DNA of 64,000 nt from Nematopogon swammerdamellus (GCA_946902875.1 OX336355.1:17703347-17767346); one strand, 5' to 3'. Positions 1 to 10,020 are shown, counted from the first letter of the stretch. Notes: generated by a model not told the origin, from the letters alone. Numbers and translations: made by a program.

Positions 1-966
1 CATCGTCAAAAGCAGATTGAAGCCGAGCGAGGCTCTGATGAGCTGTCAAATTACACTTAAAATCGTAGAAAATCACACTACGAAAATTTTCCCGGGTTAA
101 ATCCATGTTAATGTAGACACGCAATTTTTAAAATGGCGCCACAATGTAAAAACAATTGACAGTCAGATGAAACAAACTGCATTCTACAGCCAAAGAGTTC
201 CATTTTCAAATGTTGTAATTACTTTTTAAATATTGTTTATGTAAGTGGCCAATTCCGGAAACTTTTAGTGTGCCCTATGTAGAAACAGTATGGGCCGAAA
301 TGGAGTTCTGCGTGCGGCGCACGAGCGCCAAACAAGGACGCTATATCGTGAATAGCCGCGCGTGCGACACGTCGCGAGCGATTCCTTTTGCACGAGTCCG
401 TCTACCTAGCTAGAGTTAGCGCGCTGTCATGTGATGTCACGTAACCGTTATGCGCAGCGCGCGAATATTTAAAATGGGATATGGTTAGGTTTTGTGTTTT
501 CTGTCATGTGATACTGTGAATTAAGTGGTGCCGATATTTGCCTAAGAGTTGGTTAAAGGTAAGGCTTTACAATCAGGTAATCCCGGGTTCAATTCTTCCT
601 TTTCAAATGCTTTTATTTTTATATTGTTTTAAGTATTTTTGGGACATTGCTATTGTTTTATTTTTGAAAGCTGCAGTAGTGGTTGTGGTCTATGGGTGTG
701 TTCATAAAGGTACTAAAAATGAGTAAAAAAACTTGTTTGGAGTTATTTTCTTGTTTTTTGCAACTCATTGAGTGTCTCGAGGATATTCATACTAGGTACG
801 TACATAATAAAATAAAACGCAGGCGTTTAAAAAATTCGGAAGTCGCGATCTAAAAATAACATTGGGAATGTGTTGGGAAATTTGGTAGGTAGGTCTAGGT
901 ACTTAGCGCACTACCGGTCACTGAAGTCACCAGCCGCCACTGGTTCCATGGGTAAGTAACATACCG
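1..966. other. No gene recognised
   Basis: Mostly AT-rich DNA with a CpG-richer patch near 296-480. Short open frames here have no recognisable domain or codon signature. I see no repeat shared with the rest of the window. Confidence 0.4.
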
Positions 967-1311
967 GAGGACCACAATATCAAACTTAACAAGTACTGCA
1001 ACTTAGTAGACAGGATTGTGAGAAACGGATTCAAGGCTGATCTCTTCGCTGTGGAAGTCGGAGCAAGAGGACTACCAGCGAAGTCGCTGTACAGTCTCTT
1101 CAAGAATCTAGGCCTGCCAAGATCGACGCTAAGCTTATATATGGAGAGAGCTTCGAAAACGTCACTGGAAGCATCCTACAGAATATGGATAGGTAGAGAG
1201 AGGGAGGTCGAGAGCGGGACTGGTGGTTCCCCGCGTCCTAGTCAACGCAGACTAGCTGACGAGGGCTTGATGCGAAATAAATATCTGAATCTGTCGGCTG
1301 CGGAGCCCTGA
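967..1311 (+). mobile_element. LINE pol C-terminal fragment (dead)
   Basis: An open frame from about 967 to the TGA at 1309 encodes a segment with the motif VEVGARGLPAKSLY followed by a basic helix-like stretch (LYMERASKTSLEASYRIW). This arrangement resembles the region found near the C-terminus of pol proteins of insect non-LTR retrotransposons. There is no reverse transcriptase core here, so it is a remnant rather than a gene. The clade is not certain. Confidence 0.5.
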
Positions 1312-1617
1312 GCGCTTCAAGTTTCAAAGAATTTACTCCGGCGAAGGATTGATTCGATTAGATTTTATTGGATTTACCCATTGATGTCTAATTTTATAGA
1401 TCGAACGTCGCGCGATTTAACCTGTACTACGTTTCGTCTTAACAAGTGTGCGTGCATTCACACACAGTATTGTGATACTCACACAAGCACACACTTACAT
1501 CATATAGTCGTTTCATGTCCGTAAACGGCGGGCATCGGAGCGCGCCGCGCCTCCTGCCACGAGATACTTTCGTGTTTGCATTTTACACACCGCCATGCTG
1601 TCACGTGACGCGATCCC
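1312..1617. other. No gene recognised
   Basis: AT-rich sequence with a short CA-rich stretch near 1440-1500. Nothing recognisable. Confidence 0.4.
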
Positions 1618-1762
1618 TACGACGTTACTGTCGCGTTCTCACTTGCCTACAGATGATAAGAGTGAGCGAGAAAGTTGTCATCGCTCGCCCATCGGCGCGA
1701 TTGTCGTATATCCGCTCACTCTTATGATCAGTAGGCAAGTGGGAACGAGAACGCGATAGCTA
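1618..1762. repeat. Imperfect inverted repeat
   Basis: The left arm, near 1628-1668, reads CGCGTTCTCACTTGCCTAC and on into ATAAGAGTGAGCG. The right arm, near 1709-1757, carries the complement with a few small indels. The size and asymmetry suggest a worn hairpin-type MITE. Confidence 0.5.
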
Positions 1763-2371
1763 CGTCACACAAGTCAGCATGGCTTCTTAACACGTCATAA
1801 CATGCTCAGGCGAAACAAACAACAACGTTTGTCACTGTTACTCTTGCATAAAACACAGCTTTACTCTTTCTCGTTCGCTCTTTATATTTAATTACGTATA
1901 CAAAAATCTGTTTAACATAAAATTTGAGAAAAAAACCAGCAAAATAAATACTTACTGATGGAAGGAGACGCCATTCTTTACGTAATTTCGATCTGAGCTG
2001 TTACAATACTTGTAACAGCAACCGGGCATGCTGAACACACGCACTTTTGCGCCACAGACTCGGTACAGTAAGACTTACGCTCAACACGCGCTGCACACGC
2101 CGTATGAAGCGGCTGTCCGTGAAATCTGCAATTTATGCAGTTCTCGTCGAGAACAAATTTTTTCGGGAGTAATGTATGGGATGGGCATATCTCTAAATAT
2201 ACATCAATGGATTTACCATCAATTCTAGAGGCGATGATTATGCAAAATGGTTCAGCATGGCCAAAGATTTCAAATTGAAGGACGGGGCATCAACTCGGAA
2301 TGTGGGATAGATATGTCGGCTCCCTAAGTGTATTATATCGCTTATTATTCCATTGGGAGTGCGAGGAGGAG
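1763..2371. other. No gene recognised
   Basis: No domain-bearing frame and no repeat shared with the rest of the window. Confidence 0.35.
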
Positions 2372-2530
2372 CTATTTTTTTTTTTTATGGAAATTGGAAA
2401 CATAGCCTTTACATAGCCTTGTCGACCGTCCTTTCATTCAGTGCGGCGGAGTCCCTTAGTCGCCTTTTACGACATACACGGAGAGAGATGCAGTGGGGCT
2501 ATTCTTTTAAAGTACCGGCCCCACACGATA
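2372..2530 (-). mobile_element. G/5S chimeric SINE, internally deleted
   Basis: Read on the minus strand it begins with the G head (GTGTGGGGCCGGTAC followed by the CGTAAAAGGCGACTAAGG block) and ends in the 5S-SINE tail before a T-run (poly(A) on the minus strand). The middle of the 5S-SINE tail is missing. Confidence 0.6.
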
Positions 2531-2540
2531 CAATATTATT

Positions 2541-3017
2541 AACCCCCGACGAAAAAAACGGAGGGGTGTTATAAGTTTGACGTGTGTGAGGGTGTGTGTG
2601 TGTGTGTGTGTGTGTGCGTGTCTGTCTGTGGCATCGTAGCTCCCAAACGGATTGAGCTATTTGGATGCGGTTTTTTTTTATTAGGAAGCTTGTTTAATCG
2701 GGATGGTTCTTAGCTATGTTTGTAATCAAGTAATCAAGTAATTAGGTAATAAAAAAATTCATTATCTTAAAAAGTGGACCGATTTTCATGCGGTTTTTTT
2801 TTAAAAGCTTGAAATAAAAGTTAAATTAAAAATTTGAAAAACCCCGCCTCTTAAAAAGTCAAAAATAATTTCCGGTTACTTACTTAAAGGAGTCGGGGGA
2901 CCGCTAAGTAAATAAAATATAAAAACTTAGAGCTGCGCGGGAAATTACTTAGCGGTCTCCCGACTCCTTTAAGTAAGTAACCGGAAATTATTTTTGACTT
3001 TTTAAGAGTCGGGGGTT
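2541..3017 (+). mobile_element. Hairpin TIR element, copy 1
   Basis: It is bounded by AACCCCCGAC at 2541-2550 and GTCGGGGGTT at 3008-3017. It contains a (TG)n microsatellite near 2590-2616 and, at its right end, a 64-bp near-perfect inverted repeat (2848-2911 and 2945-3008) around a 33-nt loop. A second copy lies at 52362-52834 in the same orientation. It has no coding capacity. Confidence 0.75.
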
Positions 3018-3329
3018 TTACGATTATAATATTGCTATTACCGCGATGCCGCCGTCCCCTTTCCACCTCCGCACTACGCACTATACGCACACTAGGAAAC
3101 TTGGTCTAACTTTGATCGGCTGTATCTCCGTTAATATTGGGCCTGAAAATCTGGTGCAATAACGAAATTATAGGAAATTTAATGCTCTCCAACGTGTTGT
3201 CATGCAATGTGGTACACAAAATATAAGCGAAAAGCTGAAAAAAGTTAGAAAATGTTTGAGGTTTTTAGACACCTTATGGGTGCTGGACGCTACATGTCGA
3301 GCTTTCCATAAAAGAAAAAAAAGATGGCG
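3018..3329. other. No gene recognised
   Basis: AT-rich; no repeat from the rest of the window is recognised. Confidence 0.35.
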
Positions 3330-3905
3330 ATGTAATGCTTCATATTAGTTAATTTAAGATTCGTTAAAATGCTTCATACTCTTTTCGGTAGATGGCGCGC
3401 ATACACTTTTTAGTTTCTTCTACGGGAACCCCAGTGAATTTTTTACTTTTTTCTTATTTTTATTATTTGTTGTTATACCTATCGGCCATAATAAATAACA
3501 CACATTCTGTGAAAATTTCAACGGGCTACCTATTACGGTTCACGAGATACAGCCCACGGACCGAGCCCCGGACAGACATACCCTTCCCTTGCCCATTACT
3601 AGGTGGTAGGCTCAAATTGTAGCCGACTAGGTTGGTACCACCGTACTGGAAGCTGACCGCATAGCAGCCTTGGTTGTGTTCTCCTCTAGTCCAGTATAGC
3701 CAGCAATCCAGGGAAGTCTCCGGTATGGCACCTACCTTCTTGGAGGTGATATTGGCTGGTCGGAGCATGCGCTTTCGCCCCTCCGACTCAGCCACCCATA
3801 CAGGATTACATAAAAAAAAGAAAGACAAACAGACAAACAGACAGACAGACGGCGTAGGCTTAGTAACAGGGTCCCGTACCAGATACGAAACCCTAAAAAG
3901 ATTGT
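3330..3905 (-). mobile_element. FP repeat, split by a nested SINE tail
   Basis: Minus-strand FP repeat. The 3330-3579 part has GGTAGATGGCGCGC and the ACGGTTCACGAGATACAGCC block; the 3818-3905 part has the (ACAG)n block, GGCGTAGGCTTAGTAA and GGGTCCCGTACC. Between them lies a T-SINE 3' segment, so the FP copy is older than that insertion. Confidence 0.75.
3580..3817 (+). mobile_element. T-SINE 3' segment (5'-truncated), nested
   Basis: It begins at CCCTTCCCTTGCCCATTACT and runs through GGTGATATTGGCTGGTCGGA to CAGGATTACATAAAAAAAAG. Only the 3' part of the T-SINE is present. It sits in the middle of an FP repeat. Confidence 0.75.
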
Positions 3906-4362
3906 GTTGAGGAAGACATTAATTTGTGTTCAATGTAACAACACAATTCGATGATATTAATTTCCTTCCGTCTGGCTTACTCGCGCGACACAGGAACAAA
4001 AAGAGTTCGAAAATCGTCTCCATTAATATTTGCCGAAGCCGGAAGATCTTCATTATTAAAATTATTCACTTAGTCTCAATTTCATTCACCGCCGAACCAA
4101 ACACAACCTTACTGCTTTCGCCGCAGAGTCGCTTTCAGCTCGCTGAGGCAGAGTATGTATTTGCTACCTGTTGTAAGTGGGGAGAGCCGTTGGTTGCCAT
4201 GGTGACGGCTGACTCTCGCTTGCGAATCGGAACATGGTGGGTGACCCTTGATCTTTAGGTGCCCTAACGAGGCAATATTGTGGATTATAAACGCAGCCAG
4301 CACATGAGCCACATTCACGTGGAACTACCCGTTGTACGTTGACGGCGCGGCGTGACGGCTTC
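3906..4362. other. No gene recognised
   Basis: Open frames on both strands lack recognisable motifs. No repeat is identified. Confidence 0.35.
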
Positions 4363-4712
4363 TTTTTTAGGGTTCCGTATCCGGTACGGGACCCTATTAC
4401 TAAGCCTACGCGGTCTGTCTGTCCGTCCGTCCGTCCGTCCGTCTGTTCGAGGGCTGTATCTCTTGAACCGTAATAGCTAGCCCGTTGAAATTTTCACAGA
4501 ATATGTGTTATTTTATGGCCGATATAACAACAAATAATAAAAGTAAGAAAAAAAGTAAACGAAAAAGGGGCTTCCCATAGAAGAAACCAAAAAGTGTATG
4601 CGCGCGCGCCATCTACCGAATAGAGTGTGAAGCATTTCATAACACGCCATCTAGATGGCGTGAGCGGCGATACGGAACCCTCGGTGCGCGTGTTCGACTC
4701 GCACTTGTTTTT
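4363..4712 (+). mobile_element. FP repeat, near full length
   Basis: It runs from TTAGGGTTCCGTATCCGGT through (CCGT)n, the ATCTCTTGAACCGTAATAG block and GTATGCGCGCGCGCCATC to TTCGACTCGCACTTG and a T-run. A box-B-like motif (GTTCGACTC) lies just before the terminal T-run. Confidence 0.8.
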
Positions 4713-4752
4713 TTTTTTTGTAGAAACTGACACCATTGTTGGCTACATCACC
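4713..4752 (-). mobile_element. 5S-SINE extreme 3' tail fragment
   Basis: The complement of AGGTGATGTAGCCAAC ... TTTCTACAAAA is present, lying head-to-head with the next full copy. Confidence 0.6.
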
Positions 4753-4759
4753 TCGCTTT

Positions 4760-5150
4760 GTCAGCCTCGATAGTTCAGTGGTGCAGACAGTCGACTGTCG
4801 CTATTGATTGTTATGCAACGCTGGGCCGGTCAGTACTTGAATGGGTGACCGCTCGACCGTTGTTGGAGGCTGACCGCGGTTCGGATTCCACGTAAAACTG
4901 TAGGTCCCGTCCCTTCTTAACTTACTAGGTGGTAGGTAGGGTTCAACCCGCCCGGGTTTGTCCCACCGCACCGCTCTGAATGAAACGTCGGTCGAAAAAG
5001 CTATCTAAATAGTTCGTGTTTCCGTCCAGTTCAGTGTAGCCGACATGAAATGAAGGGAAGCACTGACGTGGCACTAAGTTCACCCGGTGTTATGGGCTGA
5101 CATCACGGATGTTGTAGGTGATGTAGCCAACCGTGTCAGTTTCCATAAAA
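4760..5150 (+). mobile_element. 5S-SINE, full length
   Basis: The head GTCAGCCTCGATAGTTCAGTGG resembles a tRNA 5' half with box A. It is followed by a 5S-rRNA-like block (TTATGCAACGCTGGGC, then TCAGTACTTGAATGGGTGAC). The body contains GAAACGTCGGTCGAAA and the tail ends GTGTCAGTTTCCATAAAAAAA. It has no protein-coding capacity. Confidence 0.8.
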
Positions 5151-5440
5151 AAACCTACCCTAACCCCGTGCATGTCGTAAAAGGCGACTAAGGGATAAGG
5201 AGAAGATGCTGTGCATAAGGGCGACAGGCTAGCCACCTCTCACCTTGGCGCGGTCTTTCCACCGAGTGATGCCCTGTGCCTTACTTGCTGCCTGATAATT
5301 TATCTTGCCCGAATACTTTGCTAAACGTGGCGGTTGGTGTTGTTCTGTAATTTACCAGAGTACTTTTAGCACAACACCGATTACTCTGCTTACCCCGACT
5401 GTCGGGATACGGCGTGTGGTGTGTATGTATGTATGTATTT
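5151..5440 (+). mobile_element. G-SINE (head-truncated)
   Basis: Starts near CCCCGTGCATGTCGTAAAAG, passes CCGATTACTCTGCTTACCCC and ends in a GTGTGTATGTATGTATGTA tail. It directly abuts the poly(A) of the preceding 5S-SINE. Confidence 0.75.
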
Positions 5441-5660
5441 AGCTACACGTGTTAGAGGTCCGAGATTCGAATTCAACCTTTGTGGTGCGTGTACCAATGA
5501 GTTTTCTATGATTTGAAAAAAAAAATATTACGTGCTTATTTTCACCCACTGCTCCATGGTTCGGATTCCATGTACAAATGAAGGTCCACCGCGTTGACTG
5601 GAGGAAACTGCCTAAGGCAATAAGCCCGCCCTTGCCACGCATTAAGTTATCATTATTATT
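5441..5660 (+). mobile_element. Degenerate T-SINE middle plus LINE 3' scrap
   Basis: Positions 5445-5585 match the T-SINE box-B region and the TGTACCAATGAGTTTT block. Positions 5586-5660 (GTTGACTGGAGGAAACTGCC ... AAGCCCGCCC) resemble the LINE 3' end also seen near 46790. Confidence 0.5.
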
Positions 5661-6274
5661 TTATGTGCGGTTGAAAACGCTCTGTGAATTTAAGGGTCGG
5701 GGCTTTTTTTTATTTGTAATTAAAGTAAAAAAGTTTGGAGCTCGCGGGTGTAAACTATTGATACTACGTTTAAAGATCTTAAACGATTCGGCAAACACAA
5801 TCGTCTTATAAAAGACAAAATCGTTTGTCTGTAACAAGTGAACTCGAAAACGGCTAATCCAATTTACATGTAATTTTCACTAATGGGATCTGGCATGTGG
5901 TTGTATAATTTCATATAACGGCTAAATTTAATTTTCCCAATCAATACGGACGTAGCCAGCCGTTCAAGAAATAGATTAATGTAATTGGATGGTCATTATA
6001 GAAGCCCTACTTGTCCCAGAAGACCTGACGACGTGGCTCAAAACGAAAATAGCACAGAATTAGAGACTAGGGTTGTCAACTCTTCGATTTTGCCTCCGAT
6101 ATTCCAAATTAAGGCCAATATGTGAAATGATAAAAATAAAATGTAACAGGTAGAAATTCGTAATGTAATTTCCCTTTTAGAATTCGGTAGAAAGAAAAGA
6201 AAAAAAAAAACCCAAAACGCAGTAAGAAAAAAAAACACAAAACAAAAAACATAGTTTTATATTGATAGTACTGG
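5661..6274. other. No gene recognised
   Basis: AT-rich. The GGGTTGTCAACTCTTCGATTT near 6066 resembles a hAT-type terminus, but no partner was found. Confidence 0.35.
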
Positions 6275-6592
6275 TTTTTAGGTTTCCGTACCCCGTACAA
6301 GCGTATTACTAAGCCTACAGGGTTACAACGTCTGTATGTCTGTCTGTCTGTCTGTCCGGCCGTATCTTTGGAACCGTAATAGCTAGCCGGTTGAAATTTT
6401 CACAGAATATGTTTTATTTTGGCAGATATAACAAAAAATAATAAAATAATTAAAAAAATAAATTGGGAGAGGTCCCACAATACAAGAAACCTCACCATAT
6501 TCACCATACAAGAAAAGTGTTTTTTTTTCAAATTTTTTTTTGTGGTGCGGAAACCTCTGTGCGCGTCTGACTCGTACTTGGCCGGTTTTTTA
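6275..6592 (+). mobile_element. FP repeat, short divergent variant
   Basis: It carries TTAGGTTTCCGTACCCCGT, a (CTGT)n block, TTGGAACCGTAATAGCTAG and CGTACTTGGCCGG. It lacks the GCGCGCCATCTACC segment. The copy at 41765-41955 shares the same shortened layout. Confidence 0.65.
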
Positions 6593-6663
6593 TACGGTTT
6601 CTGACAACATCACTACAAGCTTGAAAAAAATTGCAAATTCAGCACATTTAAATAGAATTTTGC

Positions 6664-6988
6664 TATACTCATTTTTAAGTTTCCGGATTAACAGAGTAGG
6701 TTTTAAGACTTACATATTAAGTCAAAGTTTCGCCCGCTACGTCACGGGCTTCTTCAGGGACTGCGGGAGTTCCTGGAGCCGACGTCTGGTGTCCGTTGTA
6801 CCAGCCGTCAAACGGTTAAGTAAACGGTAAACGGATACGTTTGACGGCTGGTACAACGGACACCAGACGTCGGCTCCAGGAACTCCCGCAGTCCCTGAAG
6901 AAGCCCGTGACGTAGCGGGCGAAACGTCGACTTAATATGTAAGTCTTTAAACCTACTCTGTTAATCCGGAAACTTAAAAATGAGTATA
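6664..6988. repeat. Long hairpin with hammerhead-like motif
   Basis: The inverted repeat has 151-bp arms (6664-6814 and 6838-6988) and a 23-nt loop, with only scattered mismatches. The right arm holds a hammerhead-like layout on the plus strand at 6866-6928: GACG-TC, stem I, CTGAAGA, stem II GCCCG/CGGGC, GAAA, CGTC. The left arm carries the same on the minus strand, but with the stem III strand altered. Hammerheads with GAAACGTC ends are known from Penelope-like elements; no pol-like frame is present here. Confidence 0.7.
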
Positions 6989-7467
6989 ATTAATAACAGA
7001 GAAAACTTAAAAACGAATTTTGCTAGTTTCTGGATACTAATTCGCACTGTACCGTGGTAATGAAGGGTTCAACCAACATATTACGGTTATATTTTTAACT
7101 TTTCTTATGTAGTTTTACACAGTTTGGCCTTGGTGATGTACTGATGTATCACCTACTACTCTCGTGATGTTAGCTGATCACACTTTGTTTCTGCCTTTTC
7201 AAATTTGGCGTAAATATCATTATTCCGATTTTCGGTTTACGCCGTCGGACTTTGCGAACCCTAACCGGTGGCAACCTAAGTAAGCCCATCCGCCCTCTCC
7301 GTAACGAACTTTATCCTGTAGCATTTGATGCTGATGAAACACCCTATACTTCATATTACAAGAGTATATACCTACTGTGCCGTAGAACTGACTGTTGCGA
7401 GAATTGACACGCATATTCGTCGAAATTTTAATTTAAAAATTTAATTTGCAAATCAAAATTTTATACA
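6989..7467. other. No gene recognised
   Basis: Short frames only; no repeat is identified. Confidence 0.35.
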
Positions 7468-7690
7468 TAGACAAGCTGTGCCCGGGGCTCCGCCCGCTCT
7501 CATATTTCACTTCACTGCTAACCTCATAAGCTATTTAGCGTGATAGTAAGTAGCCTATAGTTGATGGGAAGAATCAAGCTATCCGTAGAATTTTGTTTTA
7601 TTAAAATCGGTTCAGTGGTTCTCGAGTTATAAGCGGACAGACAGACACTCAGACAGAAAGCAGACGTTGGTTTTATTATAGGTAAGGATG
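7468..7690 (-). mobile_element. U repeat
   Basis: Minus copy of the family seen at 15525-15735 and 49282-49497. It runs from AATAAAACCAACGTCTGC, through the CAGACAGAC-rich block and ATAGGCTACTTACTATCACG, to GCGGAGCCCCGGGCACAGC. The GCCCG..GGCT motif near one end relates it to the Lep1-like repeats. Confidence 0.7.
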
Positions 7691-7781
7691 GCATTTAATT
7701 GATTAATATGTTATATTTTATGGGCTACAAACTTGCTCCAAAAAAAAAAAAGTTGTGTGTTTTTTTTATGGAATCCTTAAT

Positions 7782-7816
7782 CGTTGAATGTTTATTGCTC
7801 CAATAAACATTCAACG
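7782..7816. repeat. Perfect 16-bp hairpin
   Basis: The arm CGTTGAATGTTTATTG (7782-7797), loop CTC and the exact complement (7801-7816). AATAAA occurs on one strand and its complement on the other. Confidence 0.7.
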
Positions 7817-8082
7817 GTAATAAATATTTATAAAATTTACATAAGGTGCAAAGGCGGACTTATCACTTACAGATATTTCTTACAGTCCACCTTTGGATGT
7901 TTGAGATTTGCTTAATATAGTGGAATGTAAGTAGTTAGTAGCAAAGTGAGAATTGAGGATAAAATAATATATAAGAATACTTATTAATAATACTGTACAG
8001 AAGTACATGCTAGTTAAATAAAAGGCATACTTGTGTTAATACATATAAATTAGAATATAATATACAAGTAAACAATATTTTA
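7817..8082. other. LINE 3' scrap, otherwise nothing
   Basis: AGGTGCAAAGGCGGACTTAT near 7846 resembles the LINE 3' end also present at 15030 and 46810. The rest is AT-rich without recognisable content. Confidence 0.4.
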
Positions 8083-8490
8083 AGCGGCGGGTGGCCTAGT
8101 GGTTTGGGCATCGGCTTCTCATGCGAGAGGTCCGAGGTTCGAATCCGGTCGGCGTGTACCAATGAGTTTTTTCTGATGAAAAAATTTACGTGCATACCTA
8201 CACCTGCTGCTTCACCGTTCGGAACCGGTGTAAAACTGTAGGTCCCTTCCCTTGCCCCTTACTAGGTGGCAGACTTAAATTGTAGCCGACTGGGTCGCTA
8301 CCACCGTACTGGATGTAAGATCGCCGCCGTATAGAAGCCCCGGTTGTGTTCTCCTCTAGTCCAGTATGGCCAGCAATCTAGGGAAGTCTCCAGTATGGCA
8401 CCTACCTTCTCGGAGGTTATATTGGCTGGTCGGAGCATGTGCTTTGGCCCCTCCGACTCAGCCAACCATACGGGATTACATAAAAAAAAG
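8083..8490 (+). mobile_element. T-SINE, full length
   Basis: The head AGCGGCGGGTGGCCTAGTGG contains a box-A-like motif and GGTTCGAATCC is a good box B, so the 5' 75 nt look tRNA-derived. The body includes GTGTACCAATGAG and the tail is homologous to the L-A LINE 3' UTR, ending ATTACATAAAAAAAAG. No intact tRNA fold is claimed. Confidence 0.8.
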
Positions 8491-9289
8491 CCTCAGGTGC
8501 ACTCCGGGAGTGCCGGCAGAAGTGAAAACTTTTTGTATTTCCGAAAATATTCAGGTATAAAAAAAAATTTAAAAATTAAAAATTAAAAAAAAAATATAAA
8601 AAAAAAATTTATAAAAAAAAACAAAATTTTGTTAAATTTAGTAGAACGGACAGGCATGCATTTGTTACGGAACCCCACATTCATTTTGCAGAACTTAGTA
8701 GAATGGACAGACATAAACGTGGTACGGAACCCTACTTTTATTATAAAATAACCGTCGGCGGACCTTGGTTGAAAATTGAAAAATTTAGTAGAACGGACAG
8801 ACATGCATTTGTTACGGAACCCTACATTCATTTTGAAATAAATGTTAAATTTAGTAGAACGGACAGACATGCATTTGTTACGGAACCCTACATTCATTTT
8901 GCAGAACTTAGTAGAATGAACAGACATAAACGTTTTACGGAACCCTACTTTTATTATAAAAAATAACCGTCGGAGGATCTTGGTTGAAAATTGTAAAATT
9001 TAGTAGAACGGACAGACATGCATTTGTTACGGAACCCTACATTCATTTTGAAATAAATGTTAAATTTAGTAGAACGGACAGACATGCATTTATTACGGAA
9101 CCCTACATTCATTTTGCAGAACTTTGAGATGTCATGTATTGAGCGTTGTCATAGCAACTATAGATTGTTATCTGACGCGGTTGTCATAGCAACTATAGAT
9201 TGTTATCTGACGCGCGGGCGCTGAGGCGAACATAAGATTTTTTCGCCTTATAAAAAAGTGCCAAGCGCCGCTAAAGAAGTTTTCACTTC
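8491..9289 (+). mobile_element. X element, copy 1
   Basis: One end is CCTCAGGTGCACTCCGGGAG, containing the palindrome GCACTCCGGGAGTGC. The other end is GCGCCGCTAAAGAAG followed by TTTTCACTTC. The interior (8638-9128) is a tandem array of about 55-75 bp units each carrying TTAGTAGAACGGACAGACAT and TTACGGAACCCTAC. It abuts the T-SINE poly(A). Transposon class is not determined. Confidence 0.7.
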
Positions 9290-9511
9290 AAAAAATAAAT
9301 AAATAAATAAACATACGTACCTGCTTGATTGTATAAGCAAATTTACAAATCTGTCTCATCATAATAGAGATTTATGATTACTTTGCCCTATAATTACCCT
9401 AGACTTAGCTAGACAATAGACAGGTTATATATGAGGCAGTACCCTTTCAGCACTTCTGACCTTTCCACCCACTCAGCGTCCCTGGTTTATCTCGCTCCGC
9501 AAAGCTCTCAG
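9290..9511. other. No gene recognised
   Basis: Short (AAAT)n run at 9293-9310, then unassigned sequence. Confidence 0.4.
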
Positions 9512-10020
9512 ATGTAGGTCACAGAAAACGTGATTGTACGCGTAAAGGTCGCGGTGCTGACGGCAACCGCAAGTTGACACCCGCATATTGACATCCACAG
9601 GTTGAATACATCCGCAAGGTCAGTCAGAATAAAGCGTAATGTACAGAGACTCTATAAAATGGCAGTTAAACCTGGCATGTGGACGACCAGAGGAAATTGG
9701 TCACACACACGTCCGCACAAATATAGGTCACAGACAACGTGATTGTACGTGTCAAGTACGCGAAGCTGACGGCAGCCGCAAGTTGACACCCGCATATTGA
9801 CATCCGCAGGTTGAATACATCCGCAAGGTCAGTCAGGATAAAGATGTAAACATACTCTATAAAATCGCAGTTAAACCTGGCATGTGGACGACTAGAGGAA
9901 ATTGATCACACACACGTCCGCACAGATGTCGGTTATAGACAACGTGATTGTACGTGTAAAGGGCGCAATGTTGACGGCAACCGCAAGTTGACACCAGCAT
10001 ATTGACATTCCGCAGCTTCA
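9512..10020. repeat. Tandem repeat, ~207-bp unit, 2.5 copies
   Basis: Units start near 9512, 9720 and 9925 with GATGTAGGTCACAGA-like sequence. They share CAACGTGATTGTACG, CAAGTTGACACCCGCATATT and TAAACCTGGCATGTGGACGA. The third unit is cut short near 10020. Confidence 0.75.

Noticed and set aside
4980..5010. GAAACGTCGGTCGAAA in every 5S-SINE as a hammerhead core
   Set aside because: There is no stem II or CTGANGA box in the required order; the motif is simply part of the SINE body.
8081..8160. tRNA gene
   Set aside because: Box A and box B words are present, but the same 400-bp unit with poly(A) recurs at 17363, 40761 and 59581, and no full cloverleaf is clear. It is a SINE head.
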